NCBI GenBank assembly: GCA_036563505.1
Contig: DATCMH010000007.1
Location: 62,001 to 126,000, forward strand
DNA from: DATCMH01 sp036563505
GTDB taxonomy: Bacteria > Pseudomonadota > Alphaproteobacteria > Rhizobiales > Beijerinckiaceae
Reading direction: 5' to 3'
Length of the DNA: 64,000 nucleotides
This document shows, in pieces, positions 24,567-33,844 of this stretch (its first letter is position 1; the number at the start of each line of letters is the position of its first letter). A program made the translations under genes and the position numbers. The notes under the pieces are model-generated. The model was not told the origin of the DNA and ran no database searches. It saw nothing but the letters and a program-made list of their open reading frames with translations.

Positions 24567-25343
24567 CTAGCCTTGCAAGCGGCCGGCAATCTTGCGGGTC
24601 ATGGCGCGGGGCAGGAGTTGGGCGCCGATCGAGCCGAGCCGGTTGGCCAATCCCGTCACCACGACGGCCCGTCCGGCCTCATAGCCCTCGACGCCGAGGC
24701 GGGCGACCTCCGCCGAGCTCATGGCGCCGGCCTGGAAGAGTTTCGACTTTTCGAGATCGGCGACCGAGGCGAATTCCGTGGTCGTCGGGCCGGGGCACAG
24801 CGCAGTGACGACGATCCCGTGCGGTTTCGCCTCCTCGTGCAAAGCCTCGGACAGGGAGAGCACGAAAGCCTTGGTGGCATAGTAGACGGCCATGCTCGGG
24901 CCCGCCTGGAAGGCCGCCGTCGACGCGACGTTGAGGATGCCGCCGGTCCGGCGCTGGATGAGTCCAGGGAGGGCCAGACGGCACATGCGGGCGAGGGCCG
25001 TCACGTTGAGCTCGATCATCGCCATCTGCCGCTCGTAGGGCAATGTCGCGAAAGTGCCGCGCAGGCCGAAGCCGGCATTGTTGACGAGGGAATGGAGCAG
25101 GATCGCCTTCGCCTCGACGGCGGCGAGAAGGGCCTGCGGCGCGGCGGGATCTTCGAGATCGGCCACCATGACCTCGACGTCGATCCCTGGCCGGGCGAGC
25201 TCGTCGGCCAGAGCCTCGAGGCGGTCGCGACGGCGCGCGACGAGGACAAGCGAACGCCCGCGCGCGGCGAAGACGCGGGCGAGGTCGGCGCCGATGCCGC
25301 TCGACGCCCCCGTGATGAGCGTCCAGCGCGGGTCATGCGTCAT
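24567..25343 (-). CDS. short-chain dehydrogenase/reductase, DltE-like
   Basis: A 258-residue NAD(P)-dependent SDR enzyme. The cofactor motif TGASSGIG is at residues about 11-18, LVNNAGFG in the middle, and the catalytic Ser, Tyr and Lys lie in NVASTAAFQAG and YYATK. Arg residues after the second strand (VARRRDRL) suggest NADP(H). The C-terminal half (ALCPGPTTTEFA) is typical of the DltE/YqjQ-like subgroup. The substrate is unknown. The ATG at 25343 (MTHDPRW) is divergent from carB with 156 bp between. Confidence 0.9.
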   Translation of the reverse strand: MTHDPRWTLITGASSGIGADLARVFAARGRSLVLVARRRDRLEALADELARPGIDVEVMVADLEDPAAPQALLAAVEAKAILLHSLVNNAGFGLRGTFATLPYERQMAMIELNVTALARMCRLALPGLIQRRTGGILNVASTAAFQAGPSMAVYYATKAFVLSLSEALHEEAKPHGIVVTALCPGPTTTEFASVADLEKSKLFQAGAMSSAEVARLGVEGYEAGRAVVVTGLANRLGSIGAQLLPRAMTRKIAGRLQG

Positions 25344-25499
25344 GCTGCTCGTCTCCGCTTGTGGTCTGCTCAAAAGAGCCTTCCGTTTCCCGGCAGCCGC
25401 GTGGTAAAGGCCCGGCTCACGACCAATTCCTTGACAACCCAGCCTTTCGCAAGTGCCGCGCCCAACGCGGCCGCACGGCTGGACACGCGCGGGTGGCTC

Positions 25500-28400
25500 A
25501 TGCCGAAGCGGACCGACATTCAATCCATCCTCATCATCGGGGCCGGGCCGATCGTGATCGGGCAGGCCTGCGAGTTCGACTATTCCGGCACCCAGGCCTG
25601 CAAGGCCCTGCGCGCGGAAGGCTACCGCATCATCCTGGTGAACTCGAATCCGGCCACCATCATGACGGATCCGGAGCTCGCCGACGCCACTTACGTCGAG
25701 CCGATCACGCCCGAGATCGTCGCCAAGATCATCGAGAAGGAGCGCCCGGACGCGGTGCTGCCGACCATGGGCGGGCAGACGGCGCTCAACACCGCCCTCT
25801 CCCTCAAGCGCATGGGCGTCCTCGATCAGTACGGCGTCGAGATGATCGGCGCCACGGCCGAGGCCATCGACAAGGCCGAGGATCGCAATCTGTTCCGCCA
25901 GGCGATGGAGAAGATCGGCCTGGCGACGCCGAAATCTCGGCTCGCCAACGCCTCGGCGCTCAAGAAGGCCGATCGCGAGAAGTACCTGGCTGAACTCGCG
26001 GTGATCGAGGCGCAGGACCTCCACCCCGGCGACAAGAAGCGGATGCTCGCCGGGTTCGAGCTGAAGTGGAACGCCGGCGAGAACGAGCGCCGCAAGCGCT
26101 ACCAGGAATTCGCGCTCGGCGAGGCGCTCCTTGCCCTATCCGATATCGGCCTGCCGGCGATCATTCGTCCGTCCTTCACGCTCGGCGGCACGGGCGGCGG
26201 CATCGCCTACAATCGCGAGGAGTTCCTCGAGATCATCGAGCGCGGCCTCGACGCCTCGCCCACCAACGAGGTGCTCATCGAGGAGAGCGTGCTCGGCTGG
26301 AAGGAGTTCGAGATGGAGGTGGTCCGCGACAAGGCGGACAACTGCATCATCGTCTGCTCCATCGAGAATGTGGACCCGATGGGAGTCCACACGGGCGACT
26401 CCATCACCGTCGCGCCGGCGCTCACGCTGACGGACAAAGAATATCAGATCATGCGCGACGCCTCGATCGCGGTGCTGCGCGAGATCGGCGTCGAGACGGG
26501 CGGTTCCAACGTCCAGTTCGCGATCAACCCCGCTGACGGCCGCATGGTCGTCATCGAGATGAACCCGCGCGTGTCGCGGTCCTCGGCTCTCGCGTCCAAG
26601 GCCACGGGCTTTCCGATCGCCAAGGTCGCGGCGAAGCTCGCCGTCGGCTACACGCTGGACGAGGTCTCGAACGATATCACGGGCGGCGCGACTCCGGCCT
26701 CCTTCGAGCCGACGATCGACTACGTCGTCACCAAGATCCCGCGCTTTGCGTTCGAAAAGTTCCCGGGCGCCGAGCCGACGCTCACCACCTCAATGAAGTC
26801 GGTCGGCGAAGCAATGGCGATCGGCCGCAACTTCCCCGAAAGCCTGCAAAAGGCGCTGCGCTCGCTCGAAACCGGCCTCACCGGCCTCGACGAGATCGAG
26901 ATCGAGGGTTTGGGCAAAGGCGACGACAAGAACGCCATCAAGGCGGCGCTCGGAACGCCGACCCCGGACCGTCTTTTGAAGGTCGCGCAGGCGCTCCGCC
27001 TCGGCTTCGACCTGGAGGAGGTCTACGAATCCTGCCGCATCGACCGCTGGTTCCTGGAGCAGCTGCGTTCGCTCGTGGCGCTCGAAGCCAAGGTGAAAGC
27101 CCACGGATTGCCGAAGACCCCCGGGGCGTTTCGCCGCCTCAAGAGCGCCGGCTTCTCAGACGCGCGGCTCGCCGTGCTCGCCGGCCTGAGCGAGGCCGAG
27201 GCGAAGGCCGCGCGGCGCGGCCTGAATGTTCGGCCCGTTTTCAAGCGCATCGACACTTGCGCGGCGGAGTTCGCCTCACCGACGCCCTACATGTACTCGA
27301 CCTACGAGCCTCCGTTCGCCGGGCAGCCGGCCGACGAGGCCGAGCCCTCCGACCGGCGCAAGGTGATGATCCTCGGCGGCGGCCCGAACCGCATCGGGCA
27401 GGGCATCGAGTTCGACTATTGCTGCTGCCACGCCTCCTTCGCGCTCCGGGATGCCGGCTACGAGACCATCATGGTCAACTGCAACCCGGAGACCGTCTCC
27501 ACCGACTACGACACCTCCGACCGCCTCTACTTCGAGCCGCTCACCGCCGAGGACGTGCTGGAGATCGTCGACGCCGAGCGCGCCAACGGGACGCTCCACG
27601 GCGTCATCGTGCAGTTCGGCGGCCAGACCCCGCTCAAGCTCGCCCGCGCGCTCGAGGAGGACGCGGTGCCGATCCTCGGCACCTCGCCCGACGCCATCGA
27701 CCTCGCAGAGGATCGCGACCGCTTCAAGCGCCTCCTCGACAAGCTCGGACTCAAGCAGCCCAAGAACGGCATCGCCTACTCGGTCGAACAGTCGAGGCTG
27801 ATCGCGGCCGACCTCGGCCTGCCCTTCGTCGTGCGCCCGTCCTACGTGCTCGGCGGCCGCGCGATGGCGATCATTCGCGATGAGGCGCAATTCGAGGACT
27901 ACCTGCTGGGCACCCTGCCTTCCCTGATCCCGTCCGACGTGAAGGCCCGCTACCCGAACGACAAGACGGGCCAGATCAACACGGTGCTGGGCAAGAACCC
28001 GCTGCTGTTCGACCGCTACCTGTCGGACGCCATTGAGGTCGACGTCGATTGCCTCGCCGACGGCAAGGACGTGTACGTCGCCGGGATCATGGAGCACATC
28101 GAGGAGGCCGGGATCCATTCCGGCGACTCAGCCTGCTCCCTGCCGCCGCGCTCGCTCTCGCCTGCGACGATCGCGGCCCTCGAGCACCAGACGGAGCGGC
28201 TGGCCCTGGCGCTCGAGGTCGGGGGCTTGATGAACGTCCAGTACGCGATCAAGGATGGGGCCATCTACGTGCTCGAGGTCAACCCGCGCGCCTCGCGCAC
28301 GGTGCCCTTCGTGGCCAAGGTCATCGGGGAGCAGATCGCGAAGATCGCCGCGCGCGTTATGGCGGGCGAGAGCCTCGCGAGCTTCGGTCTGACGCCAAAG

Positions 28401-28970
28401 GTGCTGTCGCACATCGCCGTCAAGGAGGCGGTCTTCCCCTTCGCCCGCTTCCCTGGCGTCGACGTGCTGCTCGGGCCGGAGATGCGCTCCACGGGCGAGG
28501 TGATCGGGCTCGATCGCGATTTCGGGCAAGCCTTCGCGAAGAGCCAACTCGGCTCCGGGACCATGGTGCCCAAGACCGGCGCCGTCTTCGTCTCGGTGCG
28601 CGACGGCGACAAGGATCGCATCCTGCCGGGGGTACGCACCCTCGCGGATCTGGGCTTCCGCATCCTGGCCACCGCCGGCACGCAGCGCTTCCTGCACGAC
28701 AACGGCGTGACTGCAACCCGCGTCAACAAGGTGCTCGAGGGGCGGCCGCACATCGTGGACGCCATCAAGAACGGCGACGTGCAGCTCGTCTTCAACACGA
28801 CCGAAGGAGCCGGCGCGCTGTCGGACTCCAAGTCGCTGCGCCGGGCGGCCCTCTTGCATAAGGTGCCCTACTACACCACTCTGGCGGGGGCGATCGCGGC
28901 CGCCGAGGGCATCAAGGCCTATCGGGAGGGTGAGTTCGGCGTGAGATCCCTTCAGGAGTACTTCGCCTGA
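25500..28970 (+). CDS. carB: carbamoyl-phosphate synthase large subunit
   Basis: A 1156-residue synthase using ammonia from CarA, bicarbonate and two ATP. Two homologous ATP-grasp halves are present (IIRPSFTLGGTGGGIAYN and FVVRPSYVLGGRAMAII), followed by the C-terminal MGS-like allosteric domain (VFVSVRDGDKDRILPGVRTL). Compared with E. coli CarB there is about 45-50 extra residues in the first half (roughly 150-200, LKKADREKYLAEL onward) and an extra segment in the second (SDVKARYPNDKTGQ); both are usual in Hyphomicrobiales. The start MPKRTDIQSILIIGAGP fits; the open frame continues far upstream over the opposite-strand SDR gene and is artefactual. Confidence 0.97.
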   Translation: MPKRTDIQSILIIGAGPIVIGQACEFDYSGTQACKALRAEGYRIILVNSNPATIMTDPELADATYVEPITPEIVAKIIEKERPDAVLPTMGGQTALNTALSLKRMGVLDQYGVEMIGATAEAIDKAEDRNLFRQAMEKIGLATPKSRLANASALKKADREKYLAELAVIEAQDLHPGDKKRMLAGFELKWNAGENERRKRYQEFALGEALLALSDIGLPAIIRPSFTLGGTGGGIAYNREEFLEIIERGLDASPTNEVLIEESVLGWKEFEMEVVRDKADNCIIVCSIENVDPMGVHTGDSITVAPALTLTDKEYQIMRDASIAVLREIGVETGGSNVQFAINPADGRMVVIEMNPRVSRSSALASKATGFPIAKVAAKLAVGYTLDEVSNDITGGATPASFEPTIDYVVTKIPRFAFEKFPGAEPTLTTSMKSVGEAMAIGRNFPESLQKALRSLETGLTGLDEIEIEGLGKGDDKNAIKAALGTPTPDRLLKVAQALRLGFDLEEVYESCRIDRWFLEQLRSLVALEAKVKAHGLPKTPGAFRRLKSAGFSDARLAVLAGLSEAEAKAARRGLNVRPVFKRIDTCAAEFASPTPYMYSTYEPPFAGQPADEAEPSDRRKVMILGGGPNRIGQGIEFDYCCCHASFALRDAGYETIMVNCNPETVSTDYDTSDRLYFEPLTAEDVLEIVDAERANGTLHGVIVQFGGQTPLKLARALEEDAVPILGTSPDAIDLAEDRDRFKRLLDKLGLKQPKNGIAYSVEQSRLIAADLGLPFVVRPSYVLGGRAMAIIRDEAQFEDYLLGTLPSLIPSDVKARYPNDKTGQINTVLGKNPLLFDRYLSDAIEVDVDCLADGKDVYVAGIMEHIEEAGIHSGDSACSLPPRSLSPATIAALEHQTERLALALEVGGLMNVQYAIKDGAIYVLEVNPRASRTVPFVAKVIGEQIAKIAARVMAGESLASFGLTPKVLSHIAVKEAVFPFARFPGVDVLLGPEMRSTGEVIGLDRDFGQAFAKSQLGSGTMVPKTGAVFVSVRDGDKDRILPGVRTLADLGFRILATAGTQRFLHDNGVTATRVNKVLEGRPHIVDAIKNGDVQLVFNTTEGAGALSDSKSLRRAALLHKVPYYTTLAGAIAAAEGIKAYREGEFGVRSLQEYFA

Positions 28971-29093
28971 GCCGCCGGCCCAGCAGCCGCCTGTCGCGAG
29001 GCGGAACTGCGAAGCTATCCGCAAGTTCTAGAACATCCGCGACGGCGCCCTGACCCCAGGGCGCGTTCGCCCGAGTATCGAGGCAAGACGCCG

Positions 29094-29567
29094 ATGGAGA
29101 AGGTTCCTCTCACGATCAAGGGCTTCGCCGCCCTGGAGGAAGAGTTGCGGAGGCGCCAGCAGGAAGAGCGCCCGCGGATCATCCAGGCGATTTCCGAGGC
29201 CCGCGCGCTGGGCGACCTCTCCGAGAACGCCGAGTACCACGCCGCCAAGGAAGCGCAGTCCCTCAACGAGGGGCGCATCATGGAGCTGGAAAGCCTCATC
29301 TCCCGCGCCGAGGTGATCGACGTCACCAAGCTCTCGGGCGACCGCATCAAGTTCGGCGCCGTGGTCAAGCTCGTCGACGAGGACACGGAAGAGGAGAAGA
29401 CCTACCAGATCGTCGGCGAGCCGGAGGCCGATGTCCGGTCCGGACGCGTCTCCGTGACGTCCCCGATCGCGCGGGCGCTGATGGGCAAGACGGTGGGCGA
29501 CACGGTCGAAGTCTCGACGCCCGGCGGCGGCAAGTCCTACGAGGTGGTAAGCGTCGCCTTCGCTTGA
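29094..29567 (+). CDS. greA: transcript cleavage factor GreA
   Basis: A 157-residue elongation factor that rescues backtracked RNA polymerase. The N-terminal coiled coil carries the acidic tip in ARALGDLSENAEYHAAKEAQ, and the C-terminal FKBP-like domain ends in DTVEVSTPGGGKSYEVVSVA. Length and ends match the family. It lies 123 bp after carB, as in many Rhizobiales. A seven-bp hairpin (29574-29590) follows the stop codon without a T tract. Confidence 0.96.
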   Translation: MEKVPLTIKGFAALEEELRRRQQEERPRIIQAISEARALGDLSENAEYHAAKEAQSLNEGRIMELESLISRAEVIDVTKLSGDRIKFGAVVKLVDEDTEEEKTYQIVGEPEADVRSGRVSVTSPIARALMGKTVGDTVEVSTPGGGKSYEVVSVAFA

Positions 29568-29633
29568 CAAGCCCTGGACACGGTGTCCAGCGATCCTAGC
29601 TTAGCCGTTCGAGTTCGAACCGGAGGACGCATC

Positions 29634-30137
29634 ATGACGGACCTCTCTCGCCGTGCCCTGCTTGGCCTCGCGGCAGCCGCCTTCTCCACCCAGGCCGGCG
29701 CTCAAGCGCCTTTCGGCTCGTTCGGCAACGTCGCGGTCGACGTTTCGGAGCTGCGGGCGAAGGGGCTCGGCCCCTATGCCGACTTCGTGCAGGCCGCGCT
29801 TCTTTCCGAGACGCGGCGGCTCTTCGCCGACCGCCTCGGCGGCGGACCGACCCTCGTCGTCCGCATCACGGGCATCTCCCTCAACAGCTATGCCGGCAGC
29901 GGCGTCGGCGGACGCAGCAGCGGCGGCCGCGGTGGCGCCGGCGACAACGATTACCTCGAAGGCGAGGCGCTGATCGTCGGCCCGGGCCGCCAGATCCTGG
30001 CGCGCCATCCCCAGCTCTCGGCCCTGCCGGCGAGCACGGGCGGGAGCCCCTACGACCCTCTCTCCGAGCAGAAGCGCACGGCGGCACTGGCCTATCACTA
30101 CGCCTGGTGGCTGCGCCGAGCCCTGGTCGGCGCCTGA
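29634..30137 (+). CDS. exported hypothetical protein, possible Tat signal
   Basis: A 167-residue protein with a twin-arginine-like signal peptide (MTDLSRRALLGLAAAAFSTQ, cleavage near AGAQA). The mature part contains VRITGISLNSYAG, a Gly/Ser-rich loop and a C-terminal helix with AYHYAWWLRRALV. No domain was recognised. The ATG at 29634 is favoured over one at 29583 because it places the signal peptide at the end. It is convergent with the Lrp gene, three bases between stops. Confidence 0.7.
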   Translation: MTDLSRRALLGLAAAAFSTQAGAQAPFGSFGNVAVDVSELRAKGLGPYADFVQAALLSETRRLFADRLGGGPTLVVRITGISLNSYAGSGVGGRSSGGRGGAGDNDYLEGEALIVGPGRQILARHPQLSALPASTGGSPYDPLSEQKRTAALAYHYAWWLRRALVGA

Positions 30138-30140
30138 GCG

Positions 30141-30605
30141 TCAGGCGATCGGCACCAACGGCTCGTCTTTGACGAGATCGAGGGTGAGGGCCGTGCGGAC
30201 ATTGCGCACGTTCGGCAGTGCCGTGAGTTCGACGACGAAGGCCTGGAACGCTGCAAGGTTCGGCGCCACGCATTTCAGGATGAAATCGATGTCGCCCGAC
30301 AGCGTCCAGCACTCCCGCACGGTCGGCCACTCCCGCACTCTTGCTTGAAAGGCGGCGAGCTCGGCCTGGCCCTGAGCGGCGAGCTGGACCATCGCGAAGC
30401 ACACCACCTCGAAGCCGAGCGCGGCGGGATCAACGAGGGCGCGGTACGATTTGATGACGCCGGCATCCTCGAGGGACCGCACGCGCCTCAGGCAGGGCGG
30501 CGCCGAGAGGCCGACGCGCCGGGCAAGTTCGACGTTGGTGATGCTGCCGTCGGCCTGAAGCTCTTTCAGGATGGCCAAGTCTGTGGAATCTAGGCGTCCG
30601 CGCAC
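30141..30605 (-). CDS. Lrp/AsnC-family transcriptional regulator
   Basis: A 154-residue regulator with an N-terminal helix-turn-helix (LDSTDLAILKELQADGSITN; VELARRVGLSAPPCLRRVRS) and a C-terminal RAM amino-acid-binding domain (FVVELTALPNVRNVRTALTL). The start is GTG at 30605, with GGAG five bases upstream; the longer ATG frame is Arg-rich and not conserved. The target and ligand are unknown. It is divergent from the ELM1-family gene with 115 bp between. Confidence 0.92.
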   Translation of the reverse strand: MRGRLDSTDLAILKELQADGSITNVELARRVGLSAPPCLRRVRSLEDAGVIKSYRALVDPAALGFEVVCFAMVQLAAQGQAELAAFQARVREWPTVRECWTLSGDIDFILKCVAPNLAAFQAFVVELTALPNVRNVRTALTLDLVKDEPLVPIA

Positions 30606-30720
30606 GGGAGCTCCGAACCTGTTCCGGCGGTGAGTAGCCCGCGCCCGGCGCGGAGACAAGGAGCGGAACGCGGCCGTTCGCAATCAAGCGTCGCTGCGGC
30701 CCCGGTCGAAGGAACTATCG

Positions 30721-31692
30721 TTGCGCAGGATCTCGGCCTGGGTGCTCACGGACGGGAAGGCCGGGGATGAGCAGCCCTGCCTCGGCGTCGCTGAAGCCAT
30801 GGGCCTTGCCCCTGACAAGCGGCACGTCCGACCCCGCGCACCCTTCGCCTGGCTCGCGCCCTGGGGACCGATCGACCCGCGCGACGCGCCCGAGCGCCCT
30901 AGCAGCCCGATCAGCCCGCCCTTCCCGGACCTGCTCATTGCCTCGGGACGGCGCGCCGTGCCGTATCTCCGGGCCGTGAAGCGGACCTCGGGTGCCCAGA
31001 CCTTCACCGTGTTCCTCAAAGACCCGCGCAGCGGGTCCGGCACGGCCGACCTCATTTGGGTGTCGGAGCACGATGCTCTGCGCGGCGACAACGTGATTGT
31101 GACGCTCACGACCCCGCACCGCCTCTCGCCGGATCGGCTCGCGGCGGCGAGAGCCAAGCCCGATCCACGCCTGGCCGCCCTGCCCGCCCCGCGCACGGCC
31201 GTGCTCGTCGGCGGCGACAGCCGCCACCACCGTTTTGGGCCGCAGGACGTTGAGCGCTTCCTCGCGGATCTCAGGAGTTTGGCGGAGAGCGCCTCCCTGA
31301 TGGTGACGGCCTCGCGGCGCACGCCGCCTCTTCTGGCCGAAGGTTTGCGCCCGTTCGCCGGGGATCCTCGGCATTTCGTATGGGACGGCTTGGGCGAGAA
31401 CCCTTATCTCGCCATCCTGGCCTTGGCCGATGCCGTCGTCGCAACGGCTGACTCGACCAACATGATCGGCGAGGCCGCGGCGACGGGGCGGCCGATCCTT
31501 GTCTTCGAGCCGAGCGGAGGCCATGCCAAGATCGCGCGCTTCCTCGACGGCTTGCGACGTCACGGAGCTGTGCATCGATTCGCCGGCCGCCTTGAAGGCA
31601 GCCCCTACGCACCCTTAGATTCAACCCCGACCATCGCGCAGGCCGTTCTGGAACGGCTCGCCCATCATCGCCGCCGTCTCGGCCTCGACTGA
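30721..31692 (+). CDS. ELM1-family protein (mitochondrial fission ELM1-like)
   Basis: A 323-residue member of PF06258, named for the plant mitochondrial fission factor ELM1 but widespread in alphaproteobacteria. Signature segments are WVLTDGKAGDEQPCLGVAEA, FPDLLIASGRRAVPYLRAVK, VLVGGDSRHHRFG and TADSTNMIGEAAATGRPILV; the last resembles the donor-binding region of GT-B glycosyltransferases. The bacterial function is not established. The start is TTG with AAGGA seven bases upstream. trxB starts 29 bp after the stop codon. Confidence 0.88.
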   Translation: MRRISAWVLTDGKAGDEQPCLGVAEAMGLAPDKRHVRPRAPFAWLAPWGPIDPRDAPERPSSPISPPFPDLLIASGRRAVPYLRAVKRTSGAQTFTVFLKDPRSGSGTADLIWVSEHDALRGDNVIVTLTTPHRLSPDRLAAARAKPDPRLAALPAPRTAVLVGGDSRHHRFGPQDVERFLADLRSLAESASLMVTASRRTPPLLAEGLRPFAGDPRHFVWDGLGENPYLAILALADAVVATADSTNMIGEAAATGRPILVFEPSGGHAKIARFLDGLRRHGAVHRFAGRLEGSPYAPLDSTPTIAQAVLERLAHHRRRLGLD

Positions 31693-31720
31693 CCGACGCG
31701 CGGCCGGAGCACACGCCATC

Positions 31721-32683
31721 ATGGCCCAGCATCACGCGAAGCTGATCATCGTCGGCTCGGGCCCGGCAGGGTACACCGCCGCGATCTACGCCGCCCGCGC
31801 CCTTCTCGAGCCGATGCTGATCGCCGGCTTCCAGCCGGGCGGACAGCTCATGATCACCACCGACGTGGAGAACTATCCCGGCTTCGCCGACGTCATCCAG
31901 GGGCCCTGGCTGATGGAGCAGATGCGCCTCCAGGCCGAGCATGTCGGCACGCGCATGGTCTCCGACCACATCGTCAAGGTTGATGTCGGCCGGCGTCCGT
32001 TCCGTCTCGAGGGTGACTCAGGAGACGTCTACACCTGCGATGCCCTCATCGTTTCGACCGGCGCCCAGGCCAAATGGCTCGGCCTGCCCTCCGAGATGAA
32101 GTTCCAGGGTTTCGGCGTCTCGGCCTGCGCCACCTGCGACGGCTTCTTCTTCCGCGGCAAGGAGGTCGCGGTGATCGGCGGCGGCAACACGGCCGTCGAG
32201 GAGGCGCTCTACCTCGCGAACCTCGCGGCGAAGGTCACCCTCGTACACCGGCGTGACTCGCTGCGGGCCGAGCGCATCCTCCAGGATCGCCTGTTCCGTC
32301 ACCCAAAGATCGAGGTGGTCTGGGACAGCGCGGTGGACGAAATTTGCGGCACCGAGCAGCCCCTCGGCGTGACGCATCTGCGTCTGCGCAACCTGAAGTC
32401 CGGCACCGAGCGGGACTTGAAGGTCGACGGTGTCTTCATCGCGATCGGCCACAAGCCGGCGACCGAGCTTTTCGTGGGCCAGCTCGACATTAAATCCGGC
32501 GGCTATCTCCAGACCCGGCCGGGCACCACGGAAACCAACGTGCCGGGCGTGTTCGCGGCTGGGGACGTCACCGACGAAACCTATCGCCAAGCCGTGACAT
32601 CCGCAGGCATGGGTTGTATGGCAGCGCTTGACGCGGAACGCTTCCTCGCGAGCGTCGAGGCGAGCCGAGAAGCCGCCGAGTGA
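31721..32683 (+). CDS. trxB: thioredoxin-disulfide reductase
   Basis: A 320-residue flavoprotein that reduces thioredoxin with NADPH. The FAD site (IIVGSGPAGYTAAIYAARAL), the redox pair C136-A-T-C139 (SACATCDGFFF), the NADPH site (VAVIGGGNTAVEEALYLANL with HRRDSLRAE) and the C-terminal FAD motif (GVFAAGDVTDETYRQAVTSA) are intact. Its stop overlaps a possible GTG of the LysR gene, so trxB and the regulator are probably cotranscribed. Confidence 0.96.
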   Translation: MAQHHAKLIIVGSGPAGYTAAIYAARALLEPMLIAGFQPGGQLMITTDVENYPGFADVIQGPWLMEQMRLQAEHVGTRMVSDHIVKVDVGRRPFRLEGDSGDVYTCDALIVSTGAQAKWLGLPSEMKFQGFGVSACATCDGFFFRGKEVAVIGGGNTAVEEALYLANLAAKVTLVHRRDSLRAERILQDRLFRHPKIEVVWDSAVDEICGTEQPLGVTHLRLRNLKSGTERDLKVDGVFIAIGHKPATELFVGQLDIKSGGYLQTRPGTTETNVPGVFAAGDVTDETYRQAVTSAGMGCMAALDAERFLASVEASREAAE

Positions 32684-32709
32684 GGGAGGGCTCGCCTCGG
32701 GGGACCGTC

Positions 32710-33600
32710 GTGGACTGGGACAAAATCCGGATCTTCTACAAGGTCGCCGAGGCCGGCAGCTTCACCCGCGCAGGGGATGATCTCGGCTTGAGCCAATCGG
32801 CGGTGAGCCGGCAGATCTCGGCGCTCGAACGCGAACTCAAGGCGCCGCTCTTCCATCGTCATGCGCGGGGCCTGATCCTCACCGAGCAGGGCGACCTCCT
32901 GTTTCGCGCCGCGCGGGACATGAAGATGCGTCTCGAGACGACGCGGGCCCGCCTCGTCGAGACAAGCGAGCGACCCTCCGGCGATCTCAAGATCACGACC
33001 ACGGTGGGATTAGGCTCCCTTTGGCTGTCGCAGCGCATCCGCGAGTTCATGGACCTTCATCCGGAGGTTCGCATCGAGCTCATCCTCACCAACGAGGAGC
33101 TCGATCTCGCCATGCGCGAAGCCGACGTGGCGATCCGCCTCCGCCGTCCGGAGCAGCCGGACCTCATTCAGCGGCGGCTGTTTACCGTACACTTCCACAT
33201 CTACGCGTCGCACGAGTACATCAAGCGCTTTGGCGAGCCGAAATCGCTGCAGGACCTCGACAACCACCGCATCCTGTCCTTCGGCGGCGATCAACCCTCC
33301 TACCTTCTCGCGATGCACTATTTGGCCACCGCGGGCCGCGAGGCGCGCGAGCCGCGCACCTATCACGGCGTCATGAACAACATCACGGCGCTCAAGCTCG
33401 CAGTAGAGTCGGGCGCCGGCATCGCGGTGTTGCCGGACTACGTTGCGGACGGCGACACGAAGCTCGTCCAGGTCCTGCGCGACGTGGAGATGCCGTCGCT
33501 CGACAGCTACATCGTCTATGCCGAGGAAATGCGCTCGGTGGCGCGGGTTCAGGCCTTCCGCGACTTCCTCGTCGCCAAGGCCCAGCGCTGGACTTACTAA
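32710..33600 (+). CDS. LysR-family transcriptional regulator
   Basis: A 296-residue LysR regulator. The winged helix (DKIRIFYKVAEAGSFTRAGD; LGLSQSAVSRQISALERELK) is followed by a substrate-binding domain (LKITTTVGLGSLWLSQRIRE; ALKLAVESGAGIAVLPDYV). The GTG at 32710 giving MDWDKIRIF fits homologues; a GTG at 32680 overlapping trxB by four bases would add ten residues. The trxB-LysR pairing is common in Rhizobiales. A structured RNA candidate and a strong terminator follow. Confidence 0.92.
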   Translation: MDWDKIRIFYKVAEAGSFTRAGDDLGLSQSAVSRQISALERELKAPLFHRHARGLILTEQGDLLFRAARDMKMRLETTRARLVETSERPSGDLKITTTVGLGSLWLSQRIREFMDLHPEVRIELILTNEELDLAMREADVAIRLRRPEQPDLIQRRLFTVHFHIYASHEYIKRFGEPKSLQDLDNHRILSFGGDQPSYLLAMHYLATAGREAREPRTYHGVMNNITALKLAVESGAGIAVLPDYVADGDTKLVQVLRDVEMPSLDSYIVYAEEMRSVARVQAFRDFLVAKAQRWTY

Positions 33601-33682
33601 GGGATCCTGCTGCCCAAGCCATGCGTCGAACGCTGGCCCCGCATGAGGCATGTTGCATTGCAAAAAGGCAGGCCGACGATAC

Positions 33683-33816
33683 CTTCCTCCGTGGCTGAGG
33701 ACGATGGCTTCGCTTTTTCCTCCCGGTGAAGCCTTCAGCCGTTCCCCTCTGGAAGGTTCTTGACCGCTTGGTCGAACCTGAACTTCAACCGGGTCCCTCG
33801 TGGACCCGGTTTTTTC
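33683..33816 (+). ncRNA. putative structured small RNA with UCCUCCC loop
   Basis: This non-coding stretch after the LysR gene folds into four consecutive hairpins: TCCTC/GAGGA (33685-33701); GGCTTC/GAAGCC (33706-33733) with a 16-base loop containing TCCTCCC (33718-33724); AGGTTC/GAACCT (33754-33779) with an inner GACC/GGTC; and a terminator (33787-33811) with a T tract. The loop is complementary to Shine-Dalgarno sequences. Rhizobiales are known to carry small RNAs with UCCUCCC loops (for example the BjrC1505 type); membership is inference. The promoter is unclear, so it may instead be the processed 3' end of the trxB-lysR mRNA. The 5' end is approximate. Confidence 0.6.
33787..33816 (+). terminator. 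strong Rho-independent terminator
   Basis: AACCGGGTCC, loop CTCGT, GGACCCGGTT, then a run of T. It ends the trxB-lysR-sRNA transcription unit, 29 bp before the convergent msrP stop codon. Confidence 0.93.
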
Positions 33817-33844
33817 TTGGCGTGTCGGCTCGGTTCGTTGCTCG

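Noticed and set aside
24537..25499. Extension of carB by 321 codons upstream
   Set aside because: The extension lies over an opposite-strand SDR gene and the CarB family starts at MPKRTDIQ; the extra sequence is low-complexity.
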